In this document: in pieces, positions 36,682 through 47,100 of the stretch | How the letters are laid out: the number at the start of each line of letters is the position of its first letter | Numbering within the stretch: the first letter of the stretch is position 1 | From: Bacteroidia bacterium | GTDB taxonomy: Bacteria; Bacteroidota; Bacteroidia; Flavobacteriales_D; Cryomorphaceae | Length of the DNA: 64,000 nt | Direction of reading: 5' to 3' | NCBI GenBank assembly: GCA_030427905.1 | Contig: JAUICL010000001.1 | Span: 558,001-622,000, forward strand | Position numbers and translations under genes: made by a program | Notes under the pieces: generated by a model | What the model was told of the DNA's origin: nothing | Seen by the model: only the letters and a program-made list of their open reading frames with translations | Database searches by the model: none

Positions 36682-36730
36682 GTTAATTTAAACTGCGAAT
36701 CATACTGGTTCCTTAAACTGTTACATTCTT

Positions 36731-37375
36731 ATGAAACAAATGATGAAAAAAGTTGCTGCCCTCATGCTTGGTATTACCTTGAGCGCCGGGGCCTTTGCAT
36801 CTGGACCTTTTCAAGGTACAATCAAATTTACCAAAACGATTGGTCCTGTGACTGCTAACTACACTTACTTTGTAAAAGGTGACAAAATTCGTGTAGAGGA
36901 AATGAGCGAAAATGGTGAAATCCAGGGTATCATGATCATTGATACAAAGGCCAACACTGTTAAAGCCCTAAGCCCTGAGCGTAAAATGTATATCGATGTG
37001 CCAAACAAGCGCCCAGCGAGAGATACAGAAGTGTACGTTCAGAAAACGAACAACACCAAAGAAATCAACGGTTACAATTGTACGGAAGTAAAGGTAACAG
37101 GAAAGACTGATGGTCGTGAAGTAACTTTTTGGGTTGCAAATGACGATTTCGACTTCATGATGCCGATGCTCGAAACATTGAATCGTAAAGATAAACTAGC
37201 CGTGTACTTTATGAACGTACCAAACCTGGATGGATTCTTCCCAATGGTTGGTGTGGAGCGTAAAACAGATGGTGTGGAATTGACTAAGCTACATGTTAAC
37301 ACAGTAGATAAGTCGGAGTTGAGCGCTGAGCTTTTCGAAATTCCAGCTGACTACACGAAGTTTGAGAGAGATTAA
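36731..37375 (+). CDS. DUF4412 exported protein
   Basis: 214 aa with a signal peptide (cleavage near AFAS, residue 24). The mature protein is a beta-rich lipid-binding-like fold of the DUF4412 type: FQGTIKFTKTI, KIRVEEMSENGEIQGIMIID, and TVKALSPERKMYIDVP, then a KV(T)GKTDGREVTFWV strand. Function unknown; the related LolA/LolB-like proteins bind lipids. Start ATG 36731 was chosen; ATGs four and five codons later are possible. Its stop overlaps the convergent LD-carboxypeptidase stop by 4 bp, and a strong hairpin terminates it. Confidence 0.85.
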   Translation: MKQMMKKVAALMLGITLSAGAFASGPFQGTIKFTKTIGPVTANYTYFVKGDKIRVEEMSENGEIQGIMIIDTKANTVKALSPERKMYIDVPNKRPARDTEVYVQKTNNTKEINGYNCTEVKVTGKTDGREVTFWVANDDFDFMMPMLETLNRKDKLAVYFMNVPNLDGFFPMVGVERKTDGVELTKLHVNTVDKSELSAELFEIPADYTKFERD

Positions 37376-38286
37376 TTTTCGGTAAACTCTACAAGACAAG
37401 GCTGGCCGTCATTGACGGTCAGCCTTATTTTTTTGCCGTGCACCCAAGCGCGGTTGTCGTCGATATGGCCAGAAGGAAATCCAAAGGCTACCGGAACTCC
37501 CAAATCTCGCACATGAGAGTCGATGATCTCGTAAGCATCCTTGCCAAAAGGAACGGTGTTGTCGTTCATTTCCGACATGCTTCCAATTACCACCCCTTGT
37601 AATTTCGCAAGCATCCCCGATCGCTTGAGAGCGAGCATCATCCGATCGATGTGGTAGAGGTATTCATCCAGGTCTTCCAAGAACAAAATTTGATCGTTCC
37701 CATCAAGTGCTGAATTGGAACCGAGCTGGCTGTAGATCACGCTTAGGTTTCCACCTACCAGTTGCCCTTCCGCTATCCCTGCGCGATTGAATGGATGTTC
37801 GTCAAACCGGTATTCAACCGATTCACCAAAGAGCAAACGCTTCATTGTGTCGAGTGCTTCGGGCGTATTGGTGCTGAAATTGACTGGCATAGTAGCGTGC
37901 AAACTCACAAGCCCAACTGTATTGAAAACGGCATTGTGCAATGCCGTGACATCGCTATAGCCCACGATCCATTTCGGTTCATCTTGCAAACTTTTGTAGT
38001 CAAGACTTTCGAGTAGACGGGCGGTGCCATATCCACCTCTGGCACAGAATATAGCCCGACAGTCTTTATTGCGAATGGCGCTGTTCAAATCTGAAGCGCG
38101 TTCCTGGTCGTTGCCAGCAAACTGATTGTCAACGGCCCAAAGATTTTCACCCAACTCCACCCGAAGCCCCCAGGACTGAAGTACTTCCACAGCATGATCG
38201 ATAAAATCGCGATCTACCTTGCGTGCTGTGGAGATAATTTGAACGAGATCACCCTGCTTTAAAGCTCGTGGTTTAAGGGACTTCAT
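37372..38286 (-). CDS. LD-carboxypeptidase (peptidase family S66)
   Basis: 304 aa. S66 enzymes cut the L,D-bond between diaminopimelate and D-Ala in the tetrapeptides of recycled peptidoglycan; some (MccF) act on peptide-nucleotide antibiotics. The family pattern is complete: FCARGGYGTARLL near 80-92, nucleophile Ser111 in WIVGYSDVTALHNAV, a Glu in VVIGSMSEMND near 233, and His in PSGHIDDNRAWVHG near 281. Length matches the family. Its final codons hold the terminator of the convergent DUF4412 gene. Confidence 0.93.
   Translation of the reverse strand: MKSLKPRALKQGDLVQIISTARKVDRDFIDHAVEVLQSWGLRVELGENLWAVDNQFAGNDQERASDLNSAIRNKDCRAIFCARGGYGTARLLESLDYKSLQDEPKWIVGYSDVTALHNAVFNTVGLVSLHATMPVNFSTNTPEALDTMKRLLFGESVEYRFDEHPFNRAGIAEGQLVGGNLSVIYSQLGSNSALDGNDQILFLEDLDEYLYHIDRMMLALKRSGMLAKLQGVVIGSMSEMNDNTVPFGKDAYEIIDSHVRDLGVPVAFGFPSGHIDDNRAWVHGKKIRLTVNDGQPCLVEFTEN
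37398..37434 (+). terminator. Strong terminator of the DUF4412 gene inside the convergent gene
   Basis: AAGGCTGGCCGTC-ATT-GACGGTCAGCCTT forms a 13-bp stem (one G-T pair) with a 3-nt loop at 37398-37426, followed by ATTTTTTTT. It lies in the last codons of the LD-carboxypeptidase gene on the other strand. Confidence 0.88.
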
Positions 38287-38290
38287 AAGA

Positions 38291-38322
38291 TTGATTTTGG
38301 TTTGATGAAGTAACTATCTTTG
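38291..38322 (+). promoter_or_regulatory. Promoter of metG
   Basis: TTG at 38291-38293 and TATCTTTG at 38315-38322, separated by 21 nt, match the Bacteroidota promoter pattern. The metG start is 26 nt after the -7 element, so the leader is about 20 nt. Confidence 0.6.
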
Positions 38323-38347
38323 CGCAGCACAAACAAGCACATTCCCT

Positions 38348-40423
38348 TTGAATAATCCAAAGCGATATACCATCACGGCGGCCCTTCCATACGCTAACGG
38401 CCCCCTTCACATCGGCCACATGGCCGGCGTATATATTCCCGCAGATATCTATGTCAGGTATTTGAGACTAAGAAATAGAGATGTAGCTTTTGTATGTGGA
38501 AGCGACGAGCATGGGGCGGCGATTACGCTGAAAGCGAAGAGAGAGGGGATAAGTCCGCAGGAAATTGTCGATGAGTTTCACAGCATAAACAAGGATGCGT
38601 TTAATGCATTCGGGATAGACTTCGATATCTATCATAGAACATCTGACCCGAGACATCACGAAACGGCTCAAGACTACTTCAGAACCCTTCTTGAAAAAGG
38701 GGCTTTTGACGTTCATTCTGCTGAGCAGTACTTCGATGAAGAAGCGCAGCAGTTTTTAGCGGACCGATACATCATGGGTACTTGTCCGAAATGCGGACAT
38801 GACAATGCCTACGGAGATCAATGCGAGAATTGTGGAAGCACCTTGAGCCCGCAAGAATTGATCAATCCACGCTCTACCTTGAGCGGGACCAAACCGGTAT
38901 TGAAGGAAACATCCCATTGGTACCTTCCACTTGATAAGCACGAAGATTGGCTTCGAACTTGGCTCGAATCTGGTGAAATAGATGGGGTGCAATTGCATGA
39001 TCCAAGCAAGTGGAAAAAGCAAGTGTTGGGACAGTGTAAGTCGTGGATAGACGGTGGACTTCAACCACGTGCTATGACACGTGATCTGGATTGGGGAGTT
39101 CCTGTGCCAGTAGCAGGTGCAGATGGAAAAGTGCTCTACGTTTGGCTCGATGCCCCTATTGGTTACATCACAGCTACCAAGGTGTGGGCTGAGCAAAATG
39201 GGAAGGACTGGAAAGACTACTGGCAATCAGATGATACCAAATTGGTGCACTTCCTAGCAAAGGATAATATCGTATTTCACTGCATTATTTTCCCAGTGCT
39301 TCTCAAGACGCACGGGGACTACATTCTTCCGAAGAATGTTCCGGCCAATGAGTTCTTGAACTTGGAAGGAAAGAAAATTAGCACCTCGCGAAACTGGGCC
39401 GTTTGGCTTCACGAGTATCTTGAAGATTTCCCTGGAAAGCAAGATGAACTGCGGTATGTGCTCAACGCCATTGCCCCAGAGTTTAGAGATAGCGAATTTA
39501 CCTGGGCCGATTACCAGGCTCGCGTAAACAATGAACTTGTGGCGGTGCTCGGAAACTTCGTAAACAGAACCTTGGTTCTGACGCACAAGTTTTTCGATGG
39601 AAAAGTTCCCGATACGACTGATGCAGGGCATGAGCTTACGAAGAGTTTTGGAGTGGATGAAGCCATAGCTTCGGCCAGAAGGGAAATCGAAGAGAGTATT
39701 GAAGCATACCGTTTTCGCGATGGTCAAAATGCCATGATGGGTCTTGCCAGGTTGGGCAACAAGCTCTTGACCGAAACCGAGCCGTGGAAGCACGCCAAAA
39801 CCGATCTAGAGCTAGCGGGGCACATTCTCAATGTTTGTCTTCAGATTTCAGCTAATCTCGCCATTCTAGCAAAGCCATTCTTGCCAAATACCGCTGCCAA
39901 GCTTGCTGCAATGCTCCAATTGGAAGAGCAAAGCTGGGATATGGCTGGTAGCGCTGATGTCATTGCGTCGGGTCACCAAATCGAAAAGGCTGAGTTGCTC
40001 TTCTCGCGAATTGAAGACGAGGCTATGGATGCTCAAGTTGAGAAACTTCACCAGACTATTGAAGACACGCCAAAATCAAGCCACCCACCTATGAAAGATC
40101 TTATTGCATTCGAAGACTTCACAAAAGTCGATATCCGAACAGCCACAATTATTGAAGCCGAGAGAGTTCCTAAAACAGATAAGCTACTCAAAATACAGCT
40201 AGATACAGGTCTCGATAAGCGAACGGTGGTTTCTGGAATCGCGGAGTTTTACAAGCCTGAAGATCTGCCAGGTATCAAAGTTTCTGTTTTGTTAAATCTT
40301 GCGCCTAGAAAAATTCGAGGGGTTGAGTCTCAAGGGATGATTTTGATGGCCGAAGATGCTGATGGAAAACTCGCCTTTGTGAGTCCTTCAGAAGAAGTCG
40401 GAAACGGCTCTACCGTAAGATAA
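38348..40423 (+). CDS. metG: Methionyl-tRNA synthetase with C-terminal tRNA-binding domain (TTG start)
   Basis: Charges tRNA-Met. The 691-aa product has the HIGH motif at 21-24, a zinc knuckle C146-PK-C149 ... C159-EN-C162, and the KMSKS-type loop as KISTS at 343-347. The C-terminal OB-fold tRNA-binding domain begins near 585 ([11 protein letters not shown]) with [18 protein letters not shown] near 644. The start is TTG 38348: the frame is TTG-AAT-AAT, the conserved N-terminus begins immediately, and no ATG is available before the HIGH motif. Length matches E. coli MetG (677 aa). Confidence 0.96.
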   Translation: MNNPKRYTITAALPYANGPLHIGHMAGVYIPADIYVRYLRLRNRDVAFVCGSDEHGAAITLKAKREGISPQEIVDEFHSINKDAFNAFGIDFDIYHRTSDPRHHETAQDYFRTLLEKGAFDVHSAEQYFDEEAQQFLADRYIMGTCPKCGHDNAYGDQCENCGSTLSPQELINPRSTLSGTKPVLKETSHWYLPLDKHEDWLRTWLESGEIDGVQLHDPSKWKKQVLGQCKSWIDGGLQPRAMTRDLDWGVPVPVAGADGKVLYVWLDAPIGYITATKVWAEQNGKDWKDYWQSDDTKLVHFLAKDNIVFHCIIFPVLLKTHGDYILPKNVPANEFLNLEGKKISTSRNWAVWLHEYLEDFPGKQDELRYVLNAIAPEFRDSEFTWADYQARVNNELVAVLGNFVNRTLVLTHKFFDGKVPDTTDAGHELTKSFGVDEAIASARREIEESIEAYRFRDGQNAMMGLARLGNKLLTETEPWKHAKTDLELAGHILNVCLQISANLAILAKPFLPNTAAKLAAMLQLEEQSWDMAGSADVIASGHQIEKAELLFSRIEDEAMDAQVEKLHQTIEDTPKSSHPPMKDLIAFEDFTKVDIRTATIIEAERVPKTDKLLKIQLDTGLDKRTVVSGIAEFYKPEDLPGIKVSVLLNLAPRKIRGVESQGMILMAEDADGKLAFVSPSEEVGNGSTVR

Positions 40424-40442
40424 GTCTGCAAGGCGGTGCTAT

Positions 40443-40514
40443 GGCCCCGTAGTTCAATGGATAGAATAGAAGTTTCCTAAACTTTAGATCTAGGTTCGAT
40501 TCCTAGCGGGGCTA
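40443..40514 (+). tRNA. tRNA-Arg (anticodon CCT)
   Basis: Cloverleaf by eye: acceptor GGCCCCG pairs with CGGGGCT (one G-U at the end), D stem GTTC/GAAT, anticodon stem GAAGT/ACTTT with loop TTCCTAA giving anticodon CCT (reads AGG), and T arm CTAGG-TTCGATT-CCTAG. Discriminator A at 40514; the 3' CCA is not encoded. It is 19 nt after metG on the same strand. Confidence 0.92.
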
Positions 40515-40594
40515 CTTTCAATCTTTATCACCTGATAATTCGTGTTTTAAATGTCGTTTAGACCGCTTATTTTAGCGGCGAACTTCAAGGTTCT

Positions 40595-42043
40595 ATGGAG
40601 CAGATGACGGCTGAAGAATTATATAGTCTTTTTCAACTGAGTGTATTGTTCGTGCTTGTAGTTGTTTTGGTAGGCCTTTCGCAATTTGCCATACGTAGGC
40701 ATATTGTAGAATACCAAATCGGTAGAAAGGCCCTCCATATCGGGGCAATTGGAATTTCGGCTTGTACACTACTACTCGATATCCCATATCAGTGGATTCT
40801 CTTGCTCGTAGGAGCATGTATACCCATACTTTGGATTGCTGTATCAAAAGGCTTTTTTCAGAATCCTGAATCAGGAAAAAAGGGCTGGGGAATACCCTAT
40901 TTCGCGGTTTCCTTTTGGGTGTTGCTCTTGTTTTATCACGAACAGCCTATTCTCGTTTTTTATCCCATGATCACGATGGCTCTGGCTGATGGTTGTGCAT
41001 CTATTGTTGGTCATTTATGGGGTAGAACAAAATATCATTCTGATTATGGAGCAAAATCGTGGGAAGGAAGCCTAGCCTTCTTCTTAGTTGCTGTTTTCTG
41101 CCTGGGGATCCTTCCGGTATTCATCCCCCAGTGGCCACTGCCATTTGAGAAGATTTACGTCGTTATCGCAGTTTCGCTTGTACTCGCTCTAATCGAAGCT
41201 GTTTTTGAAGATGGCTTTGACAATATTACGGTTCCTTTTGGCTTGCTTTATTGGGTTTTGTTGAATCCGAGTTTTGAGACTGGGGGAATTCTCTTTGCTA
41301 TACTAGGTTTGGTACTCGGGGGTATTTTAGCATGGCGCATCGGTTGGTTGACAAGTTCTGGCGCCATGGCTGCTATAGCGGTTGGTGTGTATTTGGTGGT
41401 TTCGCCAGAGCCAAAGTGGGTGGCTGTATTTGCTTGTTTTTTTGTCTTTGGAAGCATCTTGTCCAAATTGCCATCTCAAAGAATTACGAAAGAGCCGGGT
41501 GGTAGAAATATGGTTCAGGTTATGGCTAACGGTGGCATTCCGCTAGCATTTGTTTGCACCTATTTTGTGAATGGTAATGTGGCTGCGCTCATGGCTGGTG
41601 TGACCGGTATAGCCTGTGCTATGAGCGATACCGCCTCGGCTGAATTGGGTACCCGACTTTCCAGAACAGCACGGTATCTGACGAGTGGTCGCAATGTTCT
41701 TCCTGGCTTGAGCGGAGGGATTTCCGTCGTGGGCACTTTTGCCGGAGTCATCTTCTCATTCGTTATTTCGGGACTAGCTTATTTTTTAACGGATGAGATT
41801 GGCATTCTTGAGTTCATCGCGATTGGTCTTATTGGGATGTTGGGCAATCTGATAGATAGTCTCGTAGGGGCCTTATGGCAAGTGAAATTCAAACCGGCCC
41901 AGAGTCGAGAGTGGCGTGATACAAAACCTCCCGAAGGGGAGTATGAAATGGCGGGAGTAGCCTGGCTTACAAACGACTACGTCAACTTAATTGCCGTAGG
42001 AATTTCTTGTATTGCTGCGATGGTTTGGTTCTCAGTGTACTAA
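40595..42043 (+). CDS. Predicted isoprenoid-alcohol kinase fusion: VTE5-like + DUF92 (VTE6-like)
   Basis: 482-aa polytopic membrane protein in two halves. Residues about 1-225 resemble the dolichol/phytol kinase and phosphatidate cytidylyltransferase family: ALADGCASIVG near 129-139, then a GAKSWEGS motif near 150. Residues about 235-482 are a DUF92 domain with AMSDTASAELGT near 348, and VLPGLSGGISVVGTFAG near 370. In plants, phytol kinase VTE5 (COG0170) and phytyl-phosphate kinase VTE6 (DUF92/COG1836) act one after the other to make phytyl diphosphate. A fused copy would carry both steps, here perhaps on farnesol, geranylgeraniol or phytol. This is inference from the domain order. A 16-bp hairpin (40563-40578) precedes the start. 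Confidence 0.82.
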   Translation: MEQMTAEELYSLFQLSVLFVLVVVLVGLSQFAIRRHIVEYQIGRKALHIGAIGISACTLLLDIPYQWILLLVGACIPILWIAVSKGFFQNPESGKKGWGIPYFAVSFWVLLLFYHEQPILVFYPMITMALADGCASIVGHLWGRTKYHSDYGAKSWEGSLAFFLVAVFCLGILPVFIPQWPLPFEKIYVVIAVSLVLALIEAVFEDGFDNITVPFGLLYWVLLNPSFETGGILFAILGLVLGGILAWRIGWLTSSGAMAAIAVGVYLVVSPEPKWVAVFACFFVFGSILSKLPSQRITKEPGGRNMVQVMANGGIPLAFVCTYFVNGNVAALMAGVTGIACAMSDTASAELGTRLSRTARYLTSGRNVLPGLSGGISVVGTFAGVIFSFVISGLAYFLTDEIGILEFIAIGLIGMLGNLIDSLVGALWQVKFKPAQSREWRDTKPPEGEYEMAGVAWLTNDYVNLIAVGISCIAAMVWFSVY

Positions 42044-42153
42044 GGCTTCAAGATCGAAGCATTCTACACACCTACCTGTGAATAACTGTGAGTCTGTGAA
42101 ACCCTAGGGGGCGCGTATTCCGTATCTTTATGTATTAAACAGAATTTCCCCTT

Positions 42154-43200
42154 ATGACTAGACTATCGCCCCTCGAGGTGGTTGTTTTGCTTTGTTTGAT
42201 TTTGAGTCAAAGTGCCTTTGGCCAAAACTGTGACGACCCACAAGGACTCTGTTCTGGGTCTGGAGCGGAGACCCTTTCTACCGCCAACGGGTTGCCAGCT
42301 GGAATCCCGTCGAACTTTTGCTTTGACACAGCTGACAACGCTGTTTTTTTCGAGTTTACAACCATAGATGTCTCGGCCTTTCCGAATCAAACCTATGAAG
42401 GAGATGCGACTGTATCGGTAACGGGTATTTCATGCGATCCTGATGCCGATTTAGGGCAATCCGTCAACATGGCGATTTTTACTGCCACGGATCCCTGCGA
42501 TCCATCCACGTTTGGTACTCCGCTTGAGTGTCAGACTGAAATTAGCGGGAATGCGAATGTGGACTTATCTGGTCTTGCTGAAGGAACTACGTATTACATC
42601 TTAATTTCAGGCGCTGAAGATGGTGGAGCCATTAACCCAGGTGAATGTGAATTATCTGTGGGTGTGGATGGACCTGCCGTGTCATTCGATTTGAATGCTG
42701 ACTTCCAACTTGAAGGTAGTCAAGGTGACCAGATTATACTTGAAGGTCAGACTGTTGAGCTTTTTGCCGATGATGCTTTTCCAAACCTTACCTGGTCGGG
42801 TGAAGGTCTGAATCAAACCGAAGGAACTCCCGTTACGGCCTTGCCGCCAGGGCCTGCACCGCAAGAGTATACCTACACGGTTACTTCCGAAATAGATGGC
42901 TGCTTATATGTTGATCAAGTGACATTTACACTTCGAAGAGCTATCCAGCCCTATTCTGGATTCACACCAAATGGCGATGGAATCAACGATACCTGGGAGA
43001 TCAGCAGAATCGAAGAATGGGAGAACGCCCAGATTATTGTCTATTCGCGTTGGGGAACTAAGGTGTTTCAAGCCACCCGCTACAACAATGATTGGGATGG
43101 GGACGACCTACCCGCCGCGACATACTACTACGTGATCGAATTGAATGATCTCCAGTTTAACCTCGAGCCTATCACTGGCTCAGTAACCATTATGCGATGA
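42154..43200 (+). CDS. T9SS type B cargo, small (gliding-motility-associated C-terminal domain)
   Basis: 348 aa with a signal peptide (cleavage near AFGQ, residue 24). The middle is a beta-rich region with Cys-rich segments near the N-terminus. The C-terminal 85 residues are a type B (CHU_C-like) sorting domain: GFTPNGDGINDTWEI, VYSRWGTKVFQA, NNDWDG, and ATYYYVIEL. It should be exported through T9SS, and type B cargos need a PorP/SprF-like partner. That partner starts in the overlapping ATGA at 43197. It is the first gene of the six-gene cargo/SprF operon. Confidence 0.88.
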   Translation: MTRLSPLEVVVLLCLILSQSAFGQNCDDPQGLCSGSGAETLSTANGLPAGIPSNFCFDTADNAVFFEFTTIDVSAFPNQTYEGDATVSVTGISCDPDADLGQSVNMAIFTATDPCDPSTFGTPLECQTEISGNANVDLSGLAEGTTYYILISGAEDGGAINPGECELSVGVDGPAVSFDLNADFQLEGSQGDQIILEGQTVELFADDAFPNLTWSGEGLNQTEGTPVTALPPGPAPQEYTYTVTSEIDGCLYVDQVTFTLRRAIQPYSGFTPNGDGINDTWEISRIEEWENAQIIVYSRWGTKVFQATRYNNDWDGDDLPAATYYYVIELNDLQFNLEPITGSVTIMR

Positions 43201-44132
43201 GGAAATTCGGATGGATCATCGTGCTCGTCTTGATTGCGCATACTGTATCTGCGCAGCAGTCTGGCCAGTACACCAACTTCATGTTTAATGCATTCGCTAT
43301 AAATCCGGCAAATGCTGGGCTTAAAGAGTGTTTTGAGTCGAGAATTGGATATCGTCATCAGTGGGTTGGCTTCGAAAACAATCCGCAAAGCCTTGTAGCC
43401 ACAGGGCACTGGAGACTTAAGAAAATTAGCAGTGAAAGAGGCGCCATTCACGGAATGGGAGCAATCGTGGAAGCTGATAATACCGGCCCTTCGAGCCGCA
43501 CGACTATCCATGCCGCGTACGCCATTCACTTGCGTATGAATCGTAATACTCGTCTTTCATTTGGTGTTGGACTTGGTATGATGCAGTACAGGTTTGATGC
43601 AGCCTTAATTCGGGTTCCCGACCCAACTGATCCAGTGGTGGCTCAATCAAAATCTGAAATTGTGTTTCCGGATATAAAAGCCGGAGTTTGGCTCTATGGA
43701 AAGGGCTGGTTTGCGGGTTTGAGTGCCGATCACCTGACAAACCCCACTCTACAAGATATTGGTGAAGACGTCAACATACAACCTCATTTTAGTATGATGG
43801 CTGGAAAGGTATTTCCAACAGGAGAAAAAATGAGTGTGATTCCTGCGGGGCTTCTAAAATTTACGGCAAACACGAAGCCTTCTTTTGACGCAAATGTGTG
43901 GTTGGATTACGATGAAAGAGTGGCGGTTGGACTTGGGTTTCGATCAGAAGATGCTGTGTCCGGAATGTTAAAGTTTAACTTTTTGGACTATTTCACCGTA
44001 GCATATGCTTACGACTATACTTATTCGAAAATAAGATTGGGTTCGTCCAATTCTCACGAGATCATCCTGGGAATAGCGGCTTGCCCGAGAAATAAAAAAG
44101 CAGGGTTCGTTCCCTGTCACGCATATGATTGA
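43197..44132 (+). CDS. PorP/SprF-family type IX secretion membrane protein (first copy)
   Basis: 311 aa with a signal peptide (cleavage near VSAQ, residue 20) and the beta-barrel PorP/SprF pattern: YTNFMFNAFAINPANAGLKE near 25-44, YRHQWVGFENNPQS, and a final strand set ending YAYDYTYSKI...SHEIILG. SprF-like proteins sit in the outer membrane and are needed for secretion and display of their matched type B cargo. It overlaps the upstream cargo stop by 4 nt and the adhesin start by 8 nt, so the pairing with the 348-aa cargo is likely. Confidence 0.92.
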   Translation: MRKFGWIIVLVLIAHTVSAQQSGQYTNFMFNAFAINPANAGLKECFESRIGYRHQWVGFENNPQSLVATGHWRLKKISSERGAIHGMGAIVEADNTGPSSRTTIHAAYAIHLRMNRNTRLSFGVGLGMMQYRFDAALIRVPDPTDPVVAQSKSEIVFPDIKAGVWLYGKGWFAGLSADHLTNPTLQDIGEDVNIQPHFSMMAGKVFPTGEKMSVIPAGLLKFTANTKPSFDANVWLDYDERVAVGLGFRSEDAVSGMLKFNFLDYFTVAYAYDYTYSKIRLGSSNSHEIILGIAACPRNKKAGFVPCHAYD

Positions 44133-47100
44133 TTGTAAGGCATTTGGGAAATTTGCGCTACTCTTGGCCGCCTTCCTGGTTATGGTTGGCGAAGTCGAGG
44201 CGGATGTTTTTAGGTGGAAGTCCGGATCGGGTGATTGGTCTGCAGCACATCACTGGATGAATGTAGATGGCTCTGCAAGGAGTATGCCTGGAGCTGGAGA
44301 TGATGTTTGGATTGAAACAAACACTGATATTCAAATCGAGCTGGAAGGAACGATCGACATTCGATCTTTAACTATCTCAGGAGAAGGCGATGTTGTATTT
44401 TCTTCTTCGGCAGATGCAGTGATTAATATTAGCCGAAGCTTTATTGCCTCCCAGAAAACATTTGCCGAGAATGGTGTGTCCTTCAATCTACTCAATACAA
44501 ACGGACAAGCTTTTAAACAGCTTTCGAATGGAGTTTCGAGTAAAGTTGTTGATAATGGAGCGCAACCGGTTGCTGCGGCTGCGGGTTCTTGCCCATTCTT
44601 CACCATTGTGGCTGATCCAACAGCTCCTACGTGTAATGGTTCTGATGACGGAATAGCCGCGGTGCTAGAACCAACCGATGGAGTAGGGCCTTACACCTAT
44701 CAGTGGATTGGTGGACCTAATACACCATCGTGGTCTAATCTTGGCGCTGGAACATACACAGTCATTGTCATCGACATAGGTCAAGGTGGACTTCCTTGTA
44801 ACGTAGACGTATTCGTGAATGAGCCTGGACCGCTAACAGTGTTTTCGATGAATGCTTCTGCTCCACTCTGCGCCGATGTTTGTAATGGTACAGCAACTCC
44901 TATTGTTATAGGTGGAAATGGTGGGTACAGTTACGATTGGTCAAGTGGTGAAAGCGGCATTTCTGCATCACAACTCTGCCCTGTCTTTACGCTCGAAGTA
45001 ACAGACCAGCTAGGCTGTCAGTTTGATACGACTTACATCTTTCCAAATACGCCGGATACCATTCAGTTTAATGCCATTCTGACTCCAGTCGATTGTTTTG
45101 GCGATGATGATGGAGCCATTGATATGACTGTAACAGGCGGAGTTTCGCCTTTTGCCTTTTCATGGACGGGACCTAATGGATTCACATCGAGCTCGGAATC
45201 GATCGGGCCGTTGGAGCCAGGAACGTACACCCTGAGCGTCGAAGACTCAAACAACTGTTTGGCTGATTCTTCATTCATTATTACCGAAAATCCACTTCTC
45301 GAAGTTTCTGAAACCCATGTCGACAATCTCTGTGGCGGTGGGTTTGAAGGAGAGATTGACCTGACCCCAACCGGGGGGCTTCCTCCTTACACATATGCTT
45401 GGAATGGCCCAAATGGCTTTACATCGACCGATGAAGATTTGATCGGCTTAGAATCGGGATTGTACCAAGTGACCGTTACGGATGCCGTGCTCTGTACTGC
45501 CGTAATGGATGTGACGATAGCAGAACCATCCGAGTTAGATATCGATTTTACACCAACCCATGTGCTTTGTTTTGGAACAAACACAGGTTCCATTGACGCC
45601 ATTGGCTCTGGTGGATTGCCAGGGTATGCTTATGATTGGACGGGCCCCGATGGATTTGTTGGGACGGGCACAACCATTTCCGACCTCTTGGCGGGGATGT
45701 ACTACCTCACGCTGACTGACCAAAATAGCTGTCAGCTTTTAGATTCAGTAGAGGTAACTGAACCCGCATTACTTGAGATTACCCTAGATCAAACACCGCT
45801 CACTTGTAATAACGGTGATGATGGGTCTATTGACCTGACTATCACAGGTGGTACTCCCGGGTATATCATTTCCTGGACTGGGCCGAATGGCTTCACTTCT
45901 TCAGGCGAGGACATTTCAAATCTCGAAGCTGGGGTGTATGATGTGGAAGTTGAAGATAATCTTGGCTGCATCGTGACGGGTTCTTTAGAATTGCTCAATC
46001 CCGATGTTATTGTTCTGAGTGCAGACGTGAGCCAAACGCTTTGTCCGAATTCTACTGACGGAGCCATTGATTTGACCATTACGGGTGGTACCGCACCTTT
46101 CGCTTTTGACTGGACTGGACCAAATGGTTTTGTCTCTTCGGATGAAGATATTTCGAATCTCGAGCCAGGTGACTATACCATCGTGCTGATCGACGCTACC
46201 AATTGTTCTGTAACCGATACCTACACCATTACTTCCCCCGATGAAATAGGAGTCGTATCTACAGTTGGTGAAGTGCTTTGCTTTGGAGAGGCCACAGGTA
46301 CAATTACTACGGCCGTTACTGGTGGAACCGCTCCTTATAGTTTCAGTTGGACAGGTCCTGACGGATTTACTTCTTCTGATCCAAATCCAGCCGGGCTGGC
46401 TGCAGGTATCTACGATTTGACCATTACTGATTTCAACAATTGTCAAGGAAACTTCAGTGTTGAAGTAACTCAACTTGACGAAATCACGTGGACTGAAACA
46501 ATTGTGGACGCATCTTGTTTCGGATTTTCAGATGGATCCATTTCTCTCGAAATTCAAGGGGGAACACCTACCTATACTTTCGGTTGGGTAGGTCCAAACG
46601 GCTTTACGAGTACTGATGAAGATATCGCCAACCTAGAAGCGGGAACCTATGATTTGACGATTACAGACAGCAATGATTGCGTGGTTTCAACTAGTTTTGA
46701 AGTTGGAGAGCCAAGCGTACTTTCAATTGACGCTACCGTGTCTGACGCGCTTTGTGCCGGAGATTCGAATGGAGCTATTTCTATTATCCCGTCTGGTGGG
46801 ACGGCAAACTATAGTTTCGATTGGGCTGGTCCCAATGGGTTTACATCTACTGATCAAGACATTTCAGGGTTGGAAGCCGGTGACTATACGTTGACACTCA
46901 CTGATGCCCAAAGCTGTGTTCTAGTCGAAACGTATACGATCTCAGAAACTTTCTTACTCACAGGTACACCCACCACTCAAGACGTGTCGTGTTTTGGTTC
47001 AGCTGATGGTAGTATTGACCTTGCTGTCAGTGGAGGGCAAGAGCCGTATGATATCGCGTGGACGGGCCCTAATGGGTTTGCTGGAGCTGGAGCAAATATT

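Noticed and set aside
39374-39388. MetG KMSKS loop reading KISTS as an inactivating change
   Set aside because: KxSxS variants of this loop are common in active MetG enzymes; HIGH and zinc motifs are intact.
39254-39793. A 179-codon minus-strand frame antisense to metG
   Set aside because: It overlaps conserved metG catalytic and anticodon-binding regions; no family match.
40563-40578. Rho-independent terminator after tRNA-Arg
   Set aside because: The hairpin has no T-tract on either side.
45985-46473. A 162-codon minus-strand frame in the adhesin gene, with other out-of-frame ORFs nearby
   Set aside because: These recur at the repeat spacing and arise from codon bias in SprB repeats; none has a signal peptide or a known domain.
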